Shown: in pieces, positions 1-10,402 of the stretch
Numbering within the stretch: the first letter of the stretch is position 1
How the letters are laid out: every line of letters starts with the position of its first letter
From: Isoetes taiwanensis
Taxonomy: Eukaryota; Streptophyta; Lycopodiopsida; Isoetales; Isoetaceae
Direction of reading: 5' to 3'
Assembly (NCBI GenBank): GCA_021234155.1
Contig: JAJEKV010000072.1
Span: 6,305,676 to 6,369,675, forward strand
Length of the DNA stretch: 64,000 nucleotides
Notes under the pieces: generated by a model
What the model was told of the DNA's origin: nothing
Databases searched by the model: none
Seen by the model: only the letters and a program-made list of their open reading frames with translations
Program-made: the position numbers and the translations under genes

Positions 1-789
1 AAAACATTGGTCTCTCTCTCTATGCCGTCATAGGCACAACACTTTTTAAAAATTGTCTTTGCTTATGCCACCATGGGCACATCTCTTTTTTTCATTTTCC
101 TGTTTTTCTTTTGGAACGAAAATTGGTTTTTGCCTATGTAAGTATAGGCACAAATATAATGTCTGTTTCTAGAAGCATCTACACTCTCCTACATTTTATT
201 TTATCATGTCTTTTGGTTGTATCATTAAATACGGAAGGTTTTAGCTAGACTCGTCATTGTTGCCTTGGCTTTATTTGCACCTGAGCCACCACTGCATAAC
301 TTGCAGACCATATACCCCCTCAAAAAGAAAGAAAAAGCGGAACGACGATTTCTAGATAACTTGTTTGCTGCTCTTGTACATCATGTTGCGTTTTGTAGTT
401 TAGATCTTTTTTGTCTAATCAAGGTGCTATGCGCGCATAGGCTTATGTTATTTTTATCGTACGAATGACATGTTTGACAACCTTGTTTGCGCTTTTTATA
501 ATGATGTGTATAAATTAATGTCATCATGTCTTACAAAAAACCTTCATATGAACTTTTCAAAGTGTGGTTCTTATATCATTTATGTACTCTATTTCTTTTT
601 ATCTAGTTTTCTAAAAGAAGCTAAATTTGTTAAAATTATTTTAGTAAAATGACCCTTCAAATGGAAATTTTATTTTAAAATATGTTAATTTTCTTCTTTT
701 GACCCCTCCAAAATAGCACCACACTCCTACGAAATAGGGCCTTTTTTAAAGTTTGAGGCCAAAACTAGCATATTTTAGGGAATCTTAGG
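1..789. other. AT-rich non-coding stretch
   Basis: I see no gene here. The first 25 bases contain a short TC run, and two ORFs of 60-67 codons are AT-rich with no recognisable motif. From about 690 onward the text loosely resembles the segment just upstream of 47085, so this may be the eroded flank of the same kind of element. Confidence 0.5.
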
Positions 790-850
790 GAATATTCTTT
801 TATTAGTGCAACTACAGGTCATTAGTGCATTTGCTAGGTCACCTTGTTTA
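790..850 (+). repeat. Fragment shared with the DUF7869-like element at 47.1 kb
   Basis: About 45 bases at 806-850 match 47081-47131 with few differences. The shared text reads QVISAFARSPC at 47.1 kb, where it begins the recognisable coding region of a transposase-like gene. Here the reading frame is lost just downstream, so this looks like a truncated copy of that element's first exon and its upstream flank. Confidence 0.55.
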
Positions 851-964
851 TAGCCTAGATCAAAGCCTACCGCCATATCACACGAACATCCAGGAAGAAA
901 CTGGATCAAACCCTCACGCCATCGGCTTTCATGGGTAATTTCAATAAAATTTTTTTAAGTTTAT

Positions 965-1085
965 AAAAATGGTTTATAAGTTTCTACGGGGGTAAATACC
1001 TCGGCTACCGGGGCTCTCTGCCTTCGCCCTCGCCCTCCCTATTTGGCTGGCGGTATTTATCCCGTAAAACCTATAAACAATTTTT
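965..1085. repeat. 121-bp imperfect inverted-repeat (MITE-like) unit
   Basis: Bases 965-1000 and 1052-1085 are imperfect reverse complements. Both arms share AAAAAT, GTTTATA, ACGGG and TAAATACC in order. The loop is GC-rich and contains a CGCCCT repeat. There is no coding capacity. The structure fits a small foldback or MITE, but no target duplication could be assigned with confidence. Confidence 0.5.
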
Positions 1086-1616
1086 ATATAATACGTGAAA
1101 ACAATTTAATTGACCATTCACCGGAGGAGGTTATCCACATGGATTAAAACCCTAATAGGGCAAATTTATACATGTATACGCCAAGTTCAGGGAATGCTTT
1201 CTTGAAATCTTGTTTTCCACGTTCTTTATCCCATTTATTTTAGGCGCAATATGAGAAAGCGGGTTGAAGCTTGCTCATGATGCTCTGAGGGTTTACAAAG
1301 ATTTTTTCGGTGCTTGGCGGTCCCGGTGATGGAGTAACGACCTCCGATATTTAGCATCATGGGTACGCTTCGCTATGTTAACCGTTGCTAAAAGCGACCT
1401 TGGGGTATGCCAATTTTGACATGATTTTTGCCATCATAGCTTTTTGATGATAAGAAACTTCATCTTGTTTGCTCGTTATATTCCTTACCTTTGTTACCTG
1501 GCGCGGTTTATCGCTTCGAGCCTTGTAAAGGTTCTTGGTTTTGAAACTTTTATTGTAAAGTTGTTTATAGTTCGTCACGGGAAGAAAGCTAGGTAATCGT
1601 TTGAGTCCATAGAGTA
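1086..1616. other. Non-coding stretch
   Basis: No gene or repeat recognised. Small ORFs on the minus strand here run into the TRIM next door and have no motif. Confidence 0.5.
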
Positions 1617-1621
1617 TCTTA

Positions 1622-1797
1622 TGTTGGAATGTTGGAGCATGTGTAATGGGCACACATGAAGAATGACTTCAGTGGAGGAGTGCCGAAAGCCCATCAAAGG
1701 GCCGTGCTTCGGTGGTAGAGTACTTGGCTTGCAAGCAAAAGAGGTCTGGGTTCGATCCCCACTGTCCACCCAATCATAGGAGACTCATTTCTCAACA
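1622..1797 (+). repeat. 5' LTR of the TRIM
   Basis: A 176-bp direct repeat with TG..CA ends. It matches 1983-2165 with scattered substitutions and short indels, for example AAGAATGAC here against AAGAAATGAC there. It is preceded by target duplication TCTTA. Confidence 0.9.
1699..1772 (+). other. tRNA-like sequence in the 5' LTR
   Basis: The order of elements is that of a tRNA: a D-arm with TTCGGTGGTAGAG, an anticodon-like loop CTTGCAA (TGC, alanine-like) and a T-arm with GGGTTCGATCCCC. The 3' part TCCACCCA would pair only partly with the 5' end. GGTTCGATCCC is a good RNA polymerase III B box. Imperfect stems make a working tRNA unlikely. An internal promoter for element transcription is more plausible. 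Confidence 0.7.
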
Positions 1798-1813
1798 TGG
1801 TATCAAGCCATGG
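1798..1813 (+). other. Primer-binding site of the TRIM
   Basis: TGGTATCAAGCC follows the LTR end without a gap. Many plant LTR retrotransposons use TGGTATCAGAGC, complementary to the initiator-Met tRNA 3' end; here one base is missing. Confidence 0.8.
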
Positions 1814-1974
1814 TCCCAAGTTGAGGGTGCTTAACCGCCCGGGATAATCCCGATGGTGAAGGGGTGAGAATGAGCAAAAGCTTGGCGATGGAAAGCCCAA
1901 CTCCTGATGGTGGAGTTGCAGGGAGGGAACATGTGGATTGTGGTGAAGGGCTGGAATGGATTGGTGTGCCCATT

Positions 1975-1982
1975 AAGGGGAA
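1975..1982 (+). other. Polypurine tract of the TRIM
   Basis: AAGGGGAA lies immediately before the 3' LTR, the expected place for plus-strand priming. Confidence 0.75.
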
Positions 1983-2165
1983 TGTTGGAATGTTGGAGCA
2001 TGTGTAATGGGCACACATGAAGAAATGACTTCGGTGGAGGGGTGAGAATTTCTTGAAAGCCCATCAAGGGCGGTAGCTTCGGTGGTAGAAGTACTTGGCT
2101 TGCAAGCAAGAGGTCCTGGGTTCGATCCCCTGTCCACCCAATCATAGGAGACTCATTTCTCAACA
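1983..2165 (+). repeat. 3' LTR of the TRIM
   Basis: A 183-bp copy of the 5' LTR ending CTCAACA, followed by target duplication TCTTA at 2166-2170. It carries the same tRNA-like sequence. Confidence 0.9.
2068..2140 (+). other. tRNA-like sequence in the 3' LTR
   Basis: The second copy of the tRNA-like block, 73 bp, with GGTGGTAGAAG, CTTGCAAG and GGGTTCGATCCCC, ending TCCACCCA. The acceptor ends GGGCGGT and TCCACCC pair at most positions. As in the first copy, the A- and B-box regions are preserved. Confidence 0.7.
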
Positions 2166-2170
2166 TCTTA

Positions 2171-3814
2171 ATGATCACATTTTGCTTGTGTGAATGATAT
2201 GCATGTAATCTTATGTCTTGTTTAATTTCTTGCTTGCACTCATTTCTAATTTATGCTTCATGCTAGAGTGGCTTAGCCCCGATGCATGCATGTATTTTAC
2301 ATTCCACTTCATTGATTTTATCGTTGTATCTTGTTGATAGGTTCTTTGAGACTTCTAGCATGCAATTTTAGAATTAAGTGTTGTTGGATTACATATTGTA
2401 TTAGGTTCTTGAGGGAGCAAACTCTTATAAGCGTGGAATTTTTCAGAATTGGATAAGAAGATCCTTGGCATTGTCTACATACATCATTGCAAATCAGAGG
2501 TAAAATGAATTATTTACTATTTCACTAGCTGTACAAGGCTAGAATTTGCATAAAATTTGCATAGAGTTGATAGTTGCACTTTCGAAATAAATAAAAGGAC
2601 GGGTTTTCTATTATACTAGTCGCCTTTCTCTGTATTTTCTTGTATGCAATGTAATAATTTCTGAACCTGGGCAAAAGTTAAGCTCATCATTTTTTGTAGC
2701 TATTTGCTTTGCTTATATACCTTCTATGTCTCTGCCATTGCCAATGCGTAGAGTCACGTTCTTGAATCGTAGTAAACTTAAACCAAAGCTAGCAATAATC
2801 ATTTCCTCGCATTTCTTTGCTTGCCCCAAAAGCCTTGTTATCGTCCTTTTCCCCGAGCATTCACAAAATTGTGAGTTTATGCGGTGTGGCTCTGCCATGA
2901 TGTCTGCCGGACACGCCATTCTATTACTATATCTTTATAGATAAAGAAATAAAAACAGTTGTAGTTGGAATAAAAAGAAATGAAAGGAAACTAGAATTTA
3001 TGTCTTTATTTGAAAAATATTTAAGTGTTGACAAGGAATTGAGCACTGAATTTGCATTGTCAGCATGTATGTGTGCTCGCATGCTTTCATGGAAGCAAGC
3101 GGAATCTTTTTACTATGTTTTGGAGCTTCTGTCATCTTTTTACATAAACCATAGAGGATCTTGTTCATATTGGGTAGATTGTTATCATTTTGATTCTCTT
3201 GTATTTGCTTTTAATTGAAGATCTTTTATCTTGGGTATATCTAAATGATGTCTTGACAATCAATAGTTTGTGATATTTTGTATAGGGACGAGATTCTAGA
3301 GTTTAATTTTGTATAAGGACGAGATTGCAGAGTTCAATGATGATATATAGTTTGTATAGGGATGGGTCAATTGGAATTATCAGGGTTCAAATCCCTGAGC
3401 ACTCTTTATATGCACTAATATGCATCTATATAGTTTATTAGATATTCGATATCAATTCTCATTGCTTTACAACCAGATGTTTTAGTGAAATAAACTCCTT
3501 TTGAGATTAACAATAAAATGTCAATATGATATGGAATCAACAATTATTAATTTGTTGTATAAACTTATACCAATTTATGCTTTAAAATAACAATGGAAAA
3601 TTAACGATTTTTTGCAAAAACTAACCCCACTCACGTAATAGAAAACATTAAGAATTGGATGGAGAAACTTATAACAATTATTATCTTAAAAGAAGACAAC
3701 AGTTTTCAAGTTGACCATACCTTATTACATTTATTCAGTTATGCCCTCGGACACACACTTGACATGTATATATACATTGATGTATACTTGTACAATTTGA
3801 CAGCATTCTTATTA
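2171..3814. other. AT-rich non-coding stretch
   Basis: No gene recognised. A short local duplication around 3285-3365 repeats TTTGTATAGGGACGAGAT-like text about three times. Small ORFs at 2713-2944 overlap on opposite strands and carry no motif. Confidence 0.45.
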
Positions 3815-3960
3815 CTGCCACGGTTTTTCCCTCGAAAATCCTTCGGGTCAGGGGTTTTTTTAACCCGGACAGTAATAAGTTTGCTGCGCTCCTTATGGGT
3901 CCCATAGGCCGATTGGCCTCAGTGGACGATAAAAAATCATTCTCATTCTCATTCTCATTT
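3815..3960 (+). repeat. SINE-like 3' end with a CATTCT simple-repeat tail
   Basis: A GC-richer block (TTTGCTGCGCTCC, GGTCCCATA, GTGGACGATAAAA) ends in about three copies of CATTCT. A related block ending GTGGACGAAAAA plus an ATCTT repeat lies at 58181-58300. Two unlinked copies that share an end but have different short tandem tails fit a SINE or LINE tail. No 5' promoter boxes were identified. Confidence 0.4.
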
Positions 3961-4424
3961 ATGAAACTAATATTAATTGCATTGTCAAAACAACATTGAT
4001 TTTTTCATTTATTAAGTATGTCAAAATATGAAGCAGTTACTACTTTGATGAAAAGACCATTACTAGTTAGCCTATTTTTCTCAATAACAACATTGACATT
4101 TTATAATATTGGTTTATTCAAAAAAATGTATATAACTTCATTAGGCAAGCACTTGAAGTTGCACCAATAAACCATTGCTAATTTTTTGACCCAATACTTA
4201 AACAAAGTACTACTATTAAACTACATAGTTAACTACCATAAAATATTATAACCGTAAATGTGATAAAAAACTGAAAAAATAAATCATAAGAACGAACCTC
4301 ACCATATAAGGATGCCTAGTTATTCAACATATTAAACCACAAAATAATATTGCTTTATTATGGTGGTTTCATGCAAAAATTGCTGCAGAAAACTGATAAC
4401 AGTTATTTTTTGGGAGTCTTGTGA
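3961..4424. other. AT-rich non-coding stretch
   Basis: Nothing recognised. Confidence 0.4.
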
Positions 4425-4720
4425 AACCCCATTGAAGGTGACGCATCACCCAAGAGGTGTCGAGCTCATGCCTTGCCCTCACGCAGTGGCAAACCATTAA
4501 GCCTAGCCCACTAAGATCCCTGGTAGGCTTTACACACCAGAGGGATCAATCAGTGATAGGACAAGTCCCCCTTATTCCACCGGTCTAACCCCGCCACCCA
4601 CAACCAGGCAGGCTCCTGTGCATGGGCCGCATTAATTGGGAGTTAGTGAGGCTATCTAGGATAATCTGCTACAGAGGCTTTCAGGGTCTCTACCCCCCTT
4701 CCCAATACATAGGAGAGCAC
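4425..4720 (-). repeat. Possible tRNA-derived SINE
   Basis: This compact GC-richer block sits in AT-rich DNA. Read on the minus strand it contains GGCTTAATGGTTTGCC, which resembles a tRNA A box, and GAGCTCGACACC, which weakly resembles a B box. No tail or target duplication was found. It could equally be another repeat type. Confidence 0.25.
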
Positions 4721-5535
4721 ATAGTGAAATCACCAGCATCATCAAAGGATTGAAATGTAGAATAACATCTAATCTATCTACTTAAACATCCATAGTTAGG
4801 TTCTTTCGTTAGAGCTTGTGATCTCAGAATCTATAAGGCCTCTAAGGCTGAACTAACATGCTAAACCAGCTCATTGCCGAGCTAAAGGCGGCATTGCACA
4901 ACAGAATGACCATTTACCTGATCCCTGACTCGCTCCAACTCCTCGGAATGCGTCCATGCCTTCATTCCGGCTGAAGACGGCTGCTGCTGGAAGATCTGTT
5001 GTGCAAATGCGGCTTATCGGAGCCTGCCAAAGCGAACTAGAATTTTGGCTTGGTCGGAATAGCCGATCGAAGGAAGCCCTAAATGCGAAAGAAGAAGGTT
5101 TAGGGTTTAAGGAAAGCCCTTATATGGGAACTTTTAGGGTTAGGTTTAGAAGGGATCCAGCAATGGGTTATTGCCACTTGGCAAGGGGGGGGGGGTTTAG
5201 TTGTATATGTTTATTACACATGCACAACTTACGAGGTTGCCCCCTAGGTGCAACGCTTTACGTATCGCCAGTACTTGTCATGATGACATGTACGTGTGAC
5301 GTTGCAGTATAATATATGTATTCAGATTGTATATTATATTGGAACATCACAACAGTGCCAAGCATAATCAGGGCTAAGGCTGAGATCAAAAGGAAAGGGC
5401 AAACCAGTCTGAGACATAAATCTGAGATATAATCTGGTGACATAACCTGGCAAGACAATGGCAAGACCTGGTGGAGATTACTCTGGGGACCAAGTTTCAT
5501 GGCCAGAAGACCACCCATGTTTTCCAAGGAGAGCA
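4721..5535. other. Non-coding stretch, no supported gene
   Basis: A 118-codon plus-strand ORF at 4956-5312 has no recognisable motif and ends in low-complexity text with a run of nine or more G. I see no other support for a gene. Confidence 0.35.
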
Positions 5536-5885
5536 AAGTATACTAGATGTCGTGTATATGTCGCGCGCGATATCACGTAGCACACGACGCGATGTCAATG
5601 ATCAATACCCAGATCACGCACCTGTTGGTGTCACGTGGCCTCAAAGTACTGACACATGGTATATACAGTATTGCGATGCCACGTTGCATGACGTGACGCC
5701 GTTGATGCCCTAGCTGGCGTGACACACGTGGCCTTGTCATAGTGATGTGGTGGTAGACGTCAGGTGTCGCACTAGATGTCGCATGCGACGTCTTTGCGAC
5801 GTGACGTTGCTACTGGTGATGTTGACATAACCTGGTCACGTCAAATGCGATGTCACATGACCCAGACATCGCTACCCCACGTCGC
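5536..5885. other. CG- and ACGT-rich block
   Basis: About 350 bp crowded with ACGT cores: GTCACGTGG, ATGACGTGACG, ACACGTGG, AGACGTCAG and GCGACGTGACG. It also has repeated GATGTC and GCGATGTC words. ACGT cores are the binding sites of plant bZIP and bHLH factors, but the words look like decayed copies of a short repeat. No flanking gene was identified for it to control. Confidence 0.4.
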
Positions 5886-6203
5886 TAAATGCCCATTTTC
5901 TTGTTGTGGAAATTTCTCCACAATATAAGCTATTACTTACTTAATATTGCTCATTCGTCAAAAGGACATCCATATAGGATGCTTGCATTCTTATATTTAC
6001 AGTTGCTAGTTGTTGCAGCAAATGCTCAATCCGGCTACCAAATCATAGCTCTCTTTCCAAAGCTTGAGAAATTTGTTGATGCATTCCCTACCATAGCTTA
6101 TTTATCTCCCCCCAGCCATAACTCTAATTAAAAGGTCATATTACTTTGAAGTAAGAGCTAAACAGGAACAAAGATTTTTTTATTTATTTTTATTTTTTTT
6201 TTT
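5886..6203. other. Non-coding stretch ending in a T-rich run
   Basis: Nothing gene-like. It ends in a T-rich run at about 6174-6205. The 17-mer AACAGGAACAAAGATTT at 6161-6177 recurs at the right flank of the LINE near 31658. Confidence 0.4.
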
Positions 6204-6542
6204 TTATTATACGTAAGCATGGAAACTGAGAGTTATGGTGCACTTGTGGAACCATGGGTGAATATTTAGCTAAGGTAATTTTTATGAAAGATGGAGGCTA
6301 ATATGAGTTGATACATCTGTGCACTTGTTAAACCATAAGCTGAATTCACGCTTTATGCAGACACTTTCTGGGGCTCCTGGCAATTTTCCAAGCATGAGAT
6401 CCAGGCACTTGTGAAACTCTGAAATTTAAGGGATAAGGGATTATGTTGTTTAGGAAATTCATTGCCATTGAAATTTTTCTTTGGGCATGTTTCTAAACCT
6501 AATTGTATTGCTCAAATCTTTTTGTAAAACTTCAGAAAAAGC
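6204..6542. repeat. 339-bp direct repeat, copy 1
   Basis: This copy aligns with 9080-9418 at a constant offset of 2876 with no indel. I found one substitution (ATTGCC here, ATCGCC there). The repeat lacks TG..CA ends, primer-site or purine-tract signals, so it is not a normal LTR. It is bordered by T-rich runs, on the left here and on both sides of copy 2. Confidence 0.85.
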
Positions 6543-9079
6543 AGGGTCGTTGGATCTAGACTCTAGGTTCAGATATTACAAACGAAAATTAGGGTTTGCA
6601 CAGACGGCCATGGTCAGCACTCCACCGTAAGGTATCAGGGTTTTCTTATTTAGATCTGTGAGCAGATTTATAGCAATAAGCATCTGACGAAAAATATGTT
6701 GCCCGGATCTGAGCGTTGTTGGATTTCCGATGTGTTCTTCTAGCCGAGAATTGAGAATGAACATTGAGCAGTTTGGATTGGCGAAATCCTACTTGAAAGC
6801 AAAGACATGGCTGCTCCTGCATCAACTCTTAGAGTCCTGCTGCATCTGCATCGCTGGGCATCCCTTCATAATTATTGATTGTGTTGGATCAATTTCCATT
6901 AAGACAGCATCTCTGTAGACTGAGGCAAACTTAGAGCAAGCTGAAGACAGCACCGGATATGATTCCATGGAGAAAATACTTGATCTTCAACATATACTCA
7001 GGTCTGGGATTATGTTTTTACAGTTATACATTTAATGTACATATCCTGAATGATCTTGAAGAGTAAATAGCTTAAGACTTTTATCTGAATTTGCACAGCC
7101 ATGCAGCTTCAAATTTGAGTAAAGGATATTTGTACTTAGTACATTTAGCTGAAGAACACTTTTCCAATGTAAATCTAACGGCTGCATCCTCATAATCATT
7201 AAGTGGCAGTTATCCTAATTCGTTTTTGTTTATAACAGAAGGCTTTACTAGATCTGACCATTTGGTTGCACTATTGAACAAGTCTTTTAAGCACATAAGT
7301 CACTCTATCTTTTGCTGCAGAACATGGCCTGCAACAACATGGTTATAGATTACAGACATGAACTACAAATTTGCTCCTCTTATTCGTTATTGCATGTAGT
7401 TGAGGGCATAAATCCTTATTAATTTTAAAGCATGAAGATCTCTGCTGTAAGGGGCTGAGGGCATAAATATTAATGCATTTGACATAGACAGGAGCTTTTG
7501 GCTGGTAGCTTGCAAACCTTGCTTGGGACTTGGCAATCACATGGATCAGGATGAACATAGAGTGCTAAAACTATAGGAAAGAGTGCTAAAACTATAGGGC
7601 CATTGGGAATATAATATGTTGTGAATATCTCAGTGGTATGCAGTATGTGTTTGTTTACATAATTATTAAGGTAGAAGCAGAACTTGAATTTCGGTGCATA
7701 GAATAAATGTTTTAAAGTGCTTAAAAATAAGCCTGACTATACACTCACATGCAGCTTAGAATATGCCTTGCACTGCCTCACATAAGTGTGGGACCTATTA
7801 AGGTCATGCATTTAGAATTCGCTGCAGTAAGTGCAGAAATGCAGTGCTCCCTTGAACAGGATAATCAGGAGCAGAAAAAAGTTGTGCTCTGCCCGAGTTC
7901 TAGGGAGTTGGAATATTTCTAATCTTTTTTTGTTAGTTACAAGTAAGGTGAAGGGTGATAAACTTAAAAGACCCCATGACACCTGCTAGTAGCTTAGGCG
8001 TTTACCCATGTTCTTGGCTAACTGTCCTCTGGTTCTACTGCAGGTAACAGGGTCTTTTACTCCTTGCTATGTTTCTTTAGCATGTTACGAATATTTTGAA
8101 ACTGCTCAAGGCAGTTGCAGATGCTCAAGAGGAGTGTTTCAATACAGTTCAAATGACATTGGCTGATGCCTTAATTTTACATGGTATTTTGTTATGTACT
8201 TATTTTGTTACATGGTATTTTGGCTGATGGCCTACTTTTTACTGTACAAGGCAATCTCTGCTATAACGAAATGTAGCATTGTAGAAATGTCTAAGGATTA
8301 TGTTTCATGACTACAATTAAAAATTGGAAGTTTCTTATGTAACTATGTCCTTGGCCTAAGTTCAAATGCACCTGGTTGATCTTAGGGCTGCTTATTGAAT
8401 AATGCCTTGTTCTTGCAAAGATCATGTCATGATTAAAAGTTATGAAGGTCTTTGGACCTGATTGACTTAAAAGGTTTTTTATTCTTATCCCCAGTTTATT
8501 GGTTATACCAATAGCCAAGGCGTGGTTACTTTCAGGTGATGTCTTTTCTCTTATTCTATTTTACTAAAAATGTTCATTTCACTTATATAGGGCATTGGCA
8601 TTGGCGAGAGCTATGACAAGAACAAACTAGCAGAAAGAAGGAAAATGCTTTGAGAAATAGAGGATGAGAGCTATGATACGAATAATCAAGAAGAAATAAA
8701 GAAATCCATTCGGAAATAGAGGTAACAGGACAGTTGTTATTGATGAAATTATTTCAATAGAACTTGACATGGAAACTACATTTGGCCCAGACTAGCATTC
8801 GTACCAAGGGAAATATTTGTTTATCCTTGATAAGAAAGATGATATTCTGAAAAATCCAAGTGAGCACATTGTTGTTCACTTGTTTGCCATTTGGCCCATT
8901 CAAAGAAAAATATTTACCATCTGTAAATAGTAAATAGTAAGGTAAAGCTGACTTTAAGATTTTTTGCAGTATAGGAGGGGTAGGGCCTTGGTGCAACAAG
9001 GTCCTACTCTCCTTGTTGCTGAAATTAAATATCACTTTGGCCCATCCTGACCTACGGTTGGAGGCAGGTTTTTTTATTA
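6543..9079. other. Spacer between the 339-bp repeats
   Basis: About 2.5 kb with no recognised gene. Several short ORFs (6576-6764 minus, 7343-7558 minus, 8291-8518 minus, 8754-9131 minus) have no motif. It contains one copy of the 7945/12131 dispersed repeat. Confidence 0.4.
7945..8072. repeat. Dispersed repeat, copy A
   Basis: Similar to 12131-12252. Shared text includes AAGGTGAAGGG, GGCTAACTGTCCTCTGGTT and CACTGCAGGTAAC-like words. The role is unknown. CTGCAG followed by GTAAC looks splice-like, but no flanking exon is recognisable. Confidence 0.55.
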
Positions 9080-9418
9080 TTATTATACGTAAGCATGGAA
9101 ACTGAGAGTTATGGTGCACTTGTGGAACCATGGGTGAATATTTAGCTAAGGTAATTTTTATGAAAGATGGAGGCTAATATGAGTTGATACATCTGTGCAC
9201 TTGTTAAACCATAAGCTGAATTCACGCTTTATGCAGACACTTTCTGGGGCTCCTGGCAATTTTCCAAGCATGAGATCCAGGCACTTGTGAAACTCTGAAA
9301 TTTAAGGGATAAGGGATTATGTTGTTTAGGAAATTCATCGCCATTGAAATTTTTCTTTGGGCATGTTTCTAAACCTAATTGTATTGCTCAAATCTTTTTG
9401 TAAAACTTCAGAAAAAGC
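9080..9418. repeat. 339-bp direct repeat, copy 2
   Basis: Nearly identical to 6204-6542 with no length change. It is followed by a run of about 18 T. Confidence 0.85.
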
Positions 9419-10066
9419 TTTTTTTTTTTTTTTTTTATTATTATAACTAATGGGGAATGCATGTACCCTTTGATGTTGAAAATCTTAAAGAACATGGTGG
9501 TTTTTTGGCCAAGACGTAATTTAATGCGCCCTGTAAGCTGATTTTCCAATCAGTGGTTCCAAAGATATGGATATTGTTGGTTTATATATTGAACCAAAAA
9601 TTGACAAAAGAAACATTTGGAGGCTTGTTGATCATGACCTTTAAAGGCTAGACAAGATAAAAATTAAAACCAAGTTATAGTTCAACTTGGAGCCAAAGTT
9701 AATTTTACGTTTTACAAAGCCATGGGAGACATGGCGTGCTTAAGAAATGACTGGTTATGGAAATAATGTGATTGGATTTTGAATTAGGGTTTCGACCAAG
9801 AAGTTTATCAAGGCAAAAAGACAGTATGATTAGGTATAATTATCCGGAGCAGATCGGCGACCTAATAGGTGTGACCCGGCTGTTAAGGATGGATCTAAAA
9901 TTCGGCATTGATTCTTCTCTTCTAGTTGCGTACTAATGATTCGTTGCTATGGGTCGGAAGCCTAAATGTTTCTACGAGGAAACGGGTTGAGGAAATGGCT
10001 GGGTCTGCAAGATCACAAGCAAGTTTGTGCCTCATGGCAGAATTATAAGCAAAACAGCACAAGGCA
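9419..10066. other. Non-coding stretch
   Basis: Begins with a T run, then AT-rich sequence. No gene recognised. A GAATTAGGGTTTCGACC segment near 9780 resembles plant 5' leaders, but no clear coding exon follows. Confidence 0.35.
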
Positions 10067-10402
10067 TTGGCTCGCAAAATCAAGCTTACCAGGTCTGGAA
10101 GCTTTAGATTATGTTATTTCTTGAATTTCTTTGAATGCTCTTTGAGTAGGGATAAAAACATGTCAGGTTCATGCTCAGTAACGATTTTGGCTCTTAAAGG
10201 GAAATGTGAATCTATCTTAAAGTTGCTGGAACATGCAGATCAGGCTAGCAATACAAAAGGTCTAGCAGAAAACTCAAGATCTGTGGAAGAACATGTAGAT
10301 GAGAAAACGATCTGTGGCGTTAGCACTCTAGCAGCTGGCCAAACTAAGGATTATCCGGCATCTGCAATTCAGGTTGGATGCATAGTCAAATTTATATTAT
10401 AG
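10067..10402 (+). CDS. Unidentified ORF, possible exon
   Basis: A 111-codon ORF with balanced amino-acid composition, unlike the low-complexity ORFs around it. It contains KGKCESILKLL and a hydrophilic middle. The reading passes CAATTCAG followed by GTTGGATG near 10370, which could be a splice donor, so the true exon may end there. I recognise no domain and see no partner exons. It may be chance. Confidence 0.2.
   Translation: MARKIKLTRSGSFRLCYFLNFFECSLSRDKNMSGSCSVTILALKGKCESILKLLEHADQASNTKGLAENSRSVEEHVDEKTICGVSTLAAGQTKDYPASAIQVGCIVKFIL

Larger units (their letters stand above)
1622..2165 (+). mobile_element. Complete TRIM retrotransposon with tRNA-like LTRs
   Basis: This is a terminal-repeat retrotransposon in miniature. 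Two direct LTRs (1622-1797 and 1983-2165) begin TGTTGGAATGTTGG and end CTCAACA. A primer-binding site TGGTATCAAGCC follows the first LTR at once; it resembles the plant initiator-Met tRNA site with one base missing. A purine tract AAGGGGAA directly precedes the second LTR. The 5-bp target duplication TCTTA flanks the element exactly, at 1617-1621 and 2166-2170. The internal part is only 185 bp and has no coding capacity, so movement must depend on proteins from another element. Both LTRs carry a tRNA-like sequence with a B box, which is unusual. The intact target duplication suggests insertion was not very old, and the LTR differences are largely indels. Confidence 0.9.

Noticed and set aside
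2068-2140. Functional tRNA-Ala gene
   Set aside because: It lies inside a retrotransposon LTR, is present in both LTRs and has mismatched acceptor and T stems.
6204-9418. 339-bp repeats as LTRs of a retrotransposon
   Set aside because: No TG..CA ends, primer site, purine tract or coding text between them.
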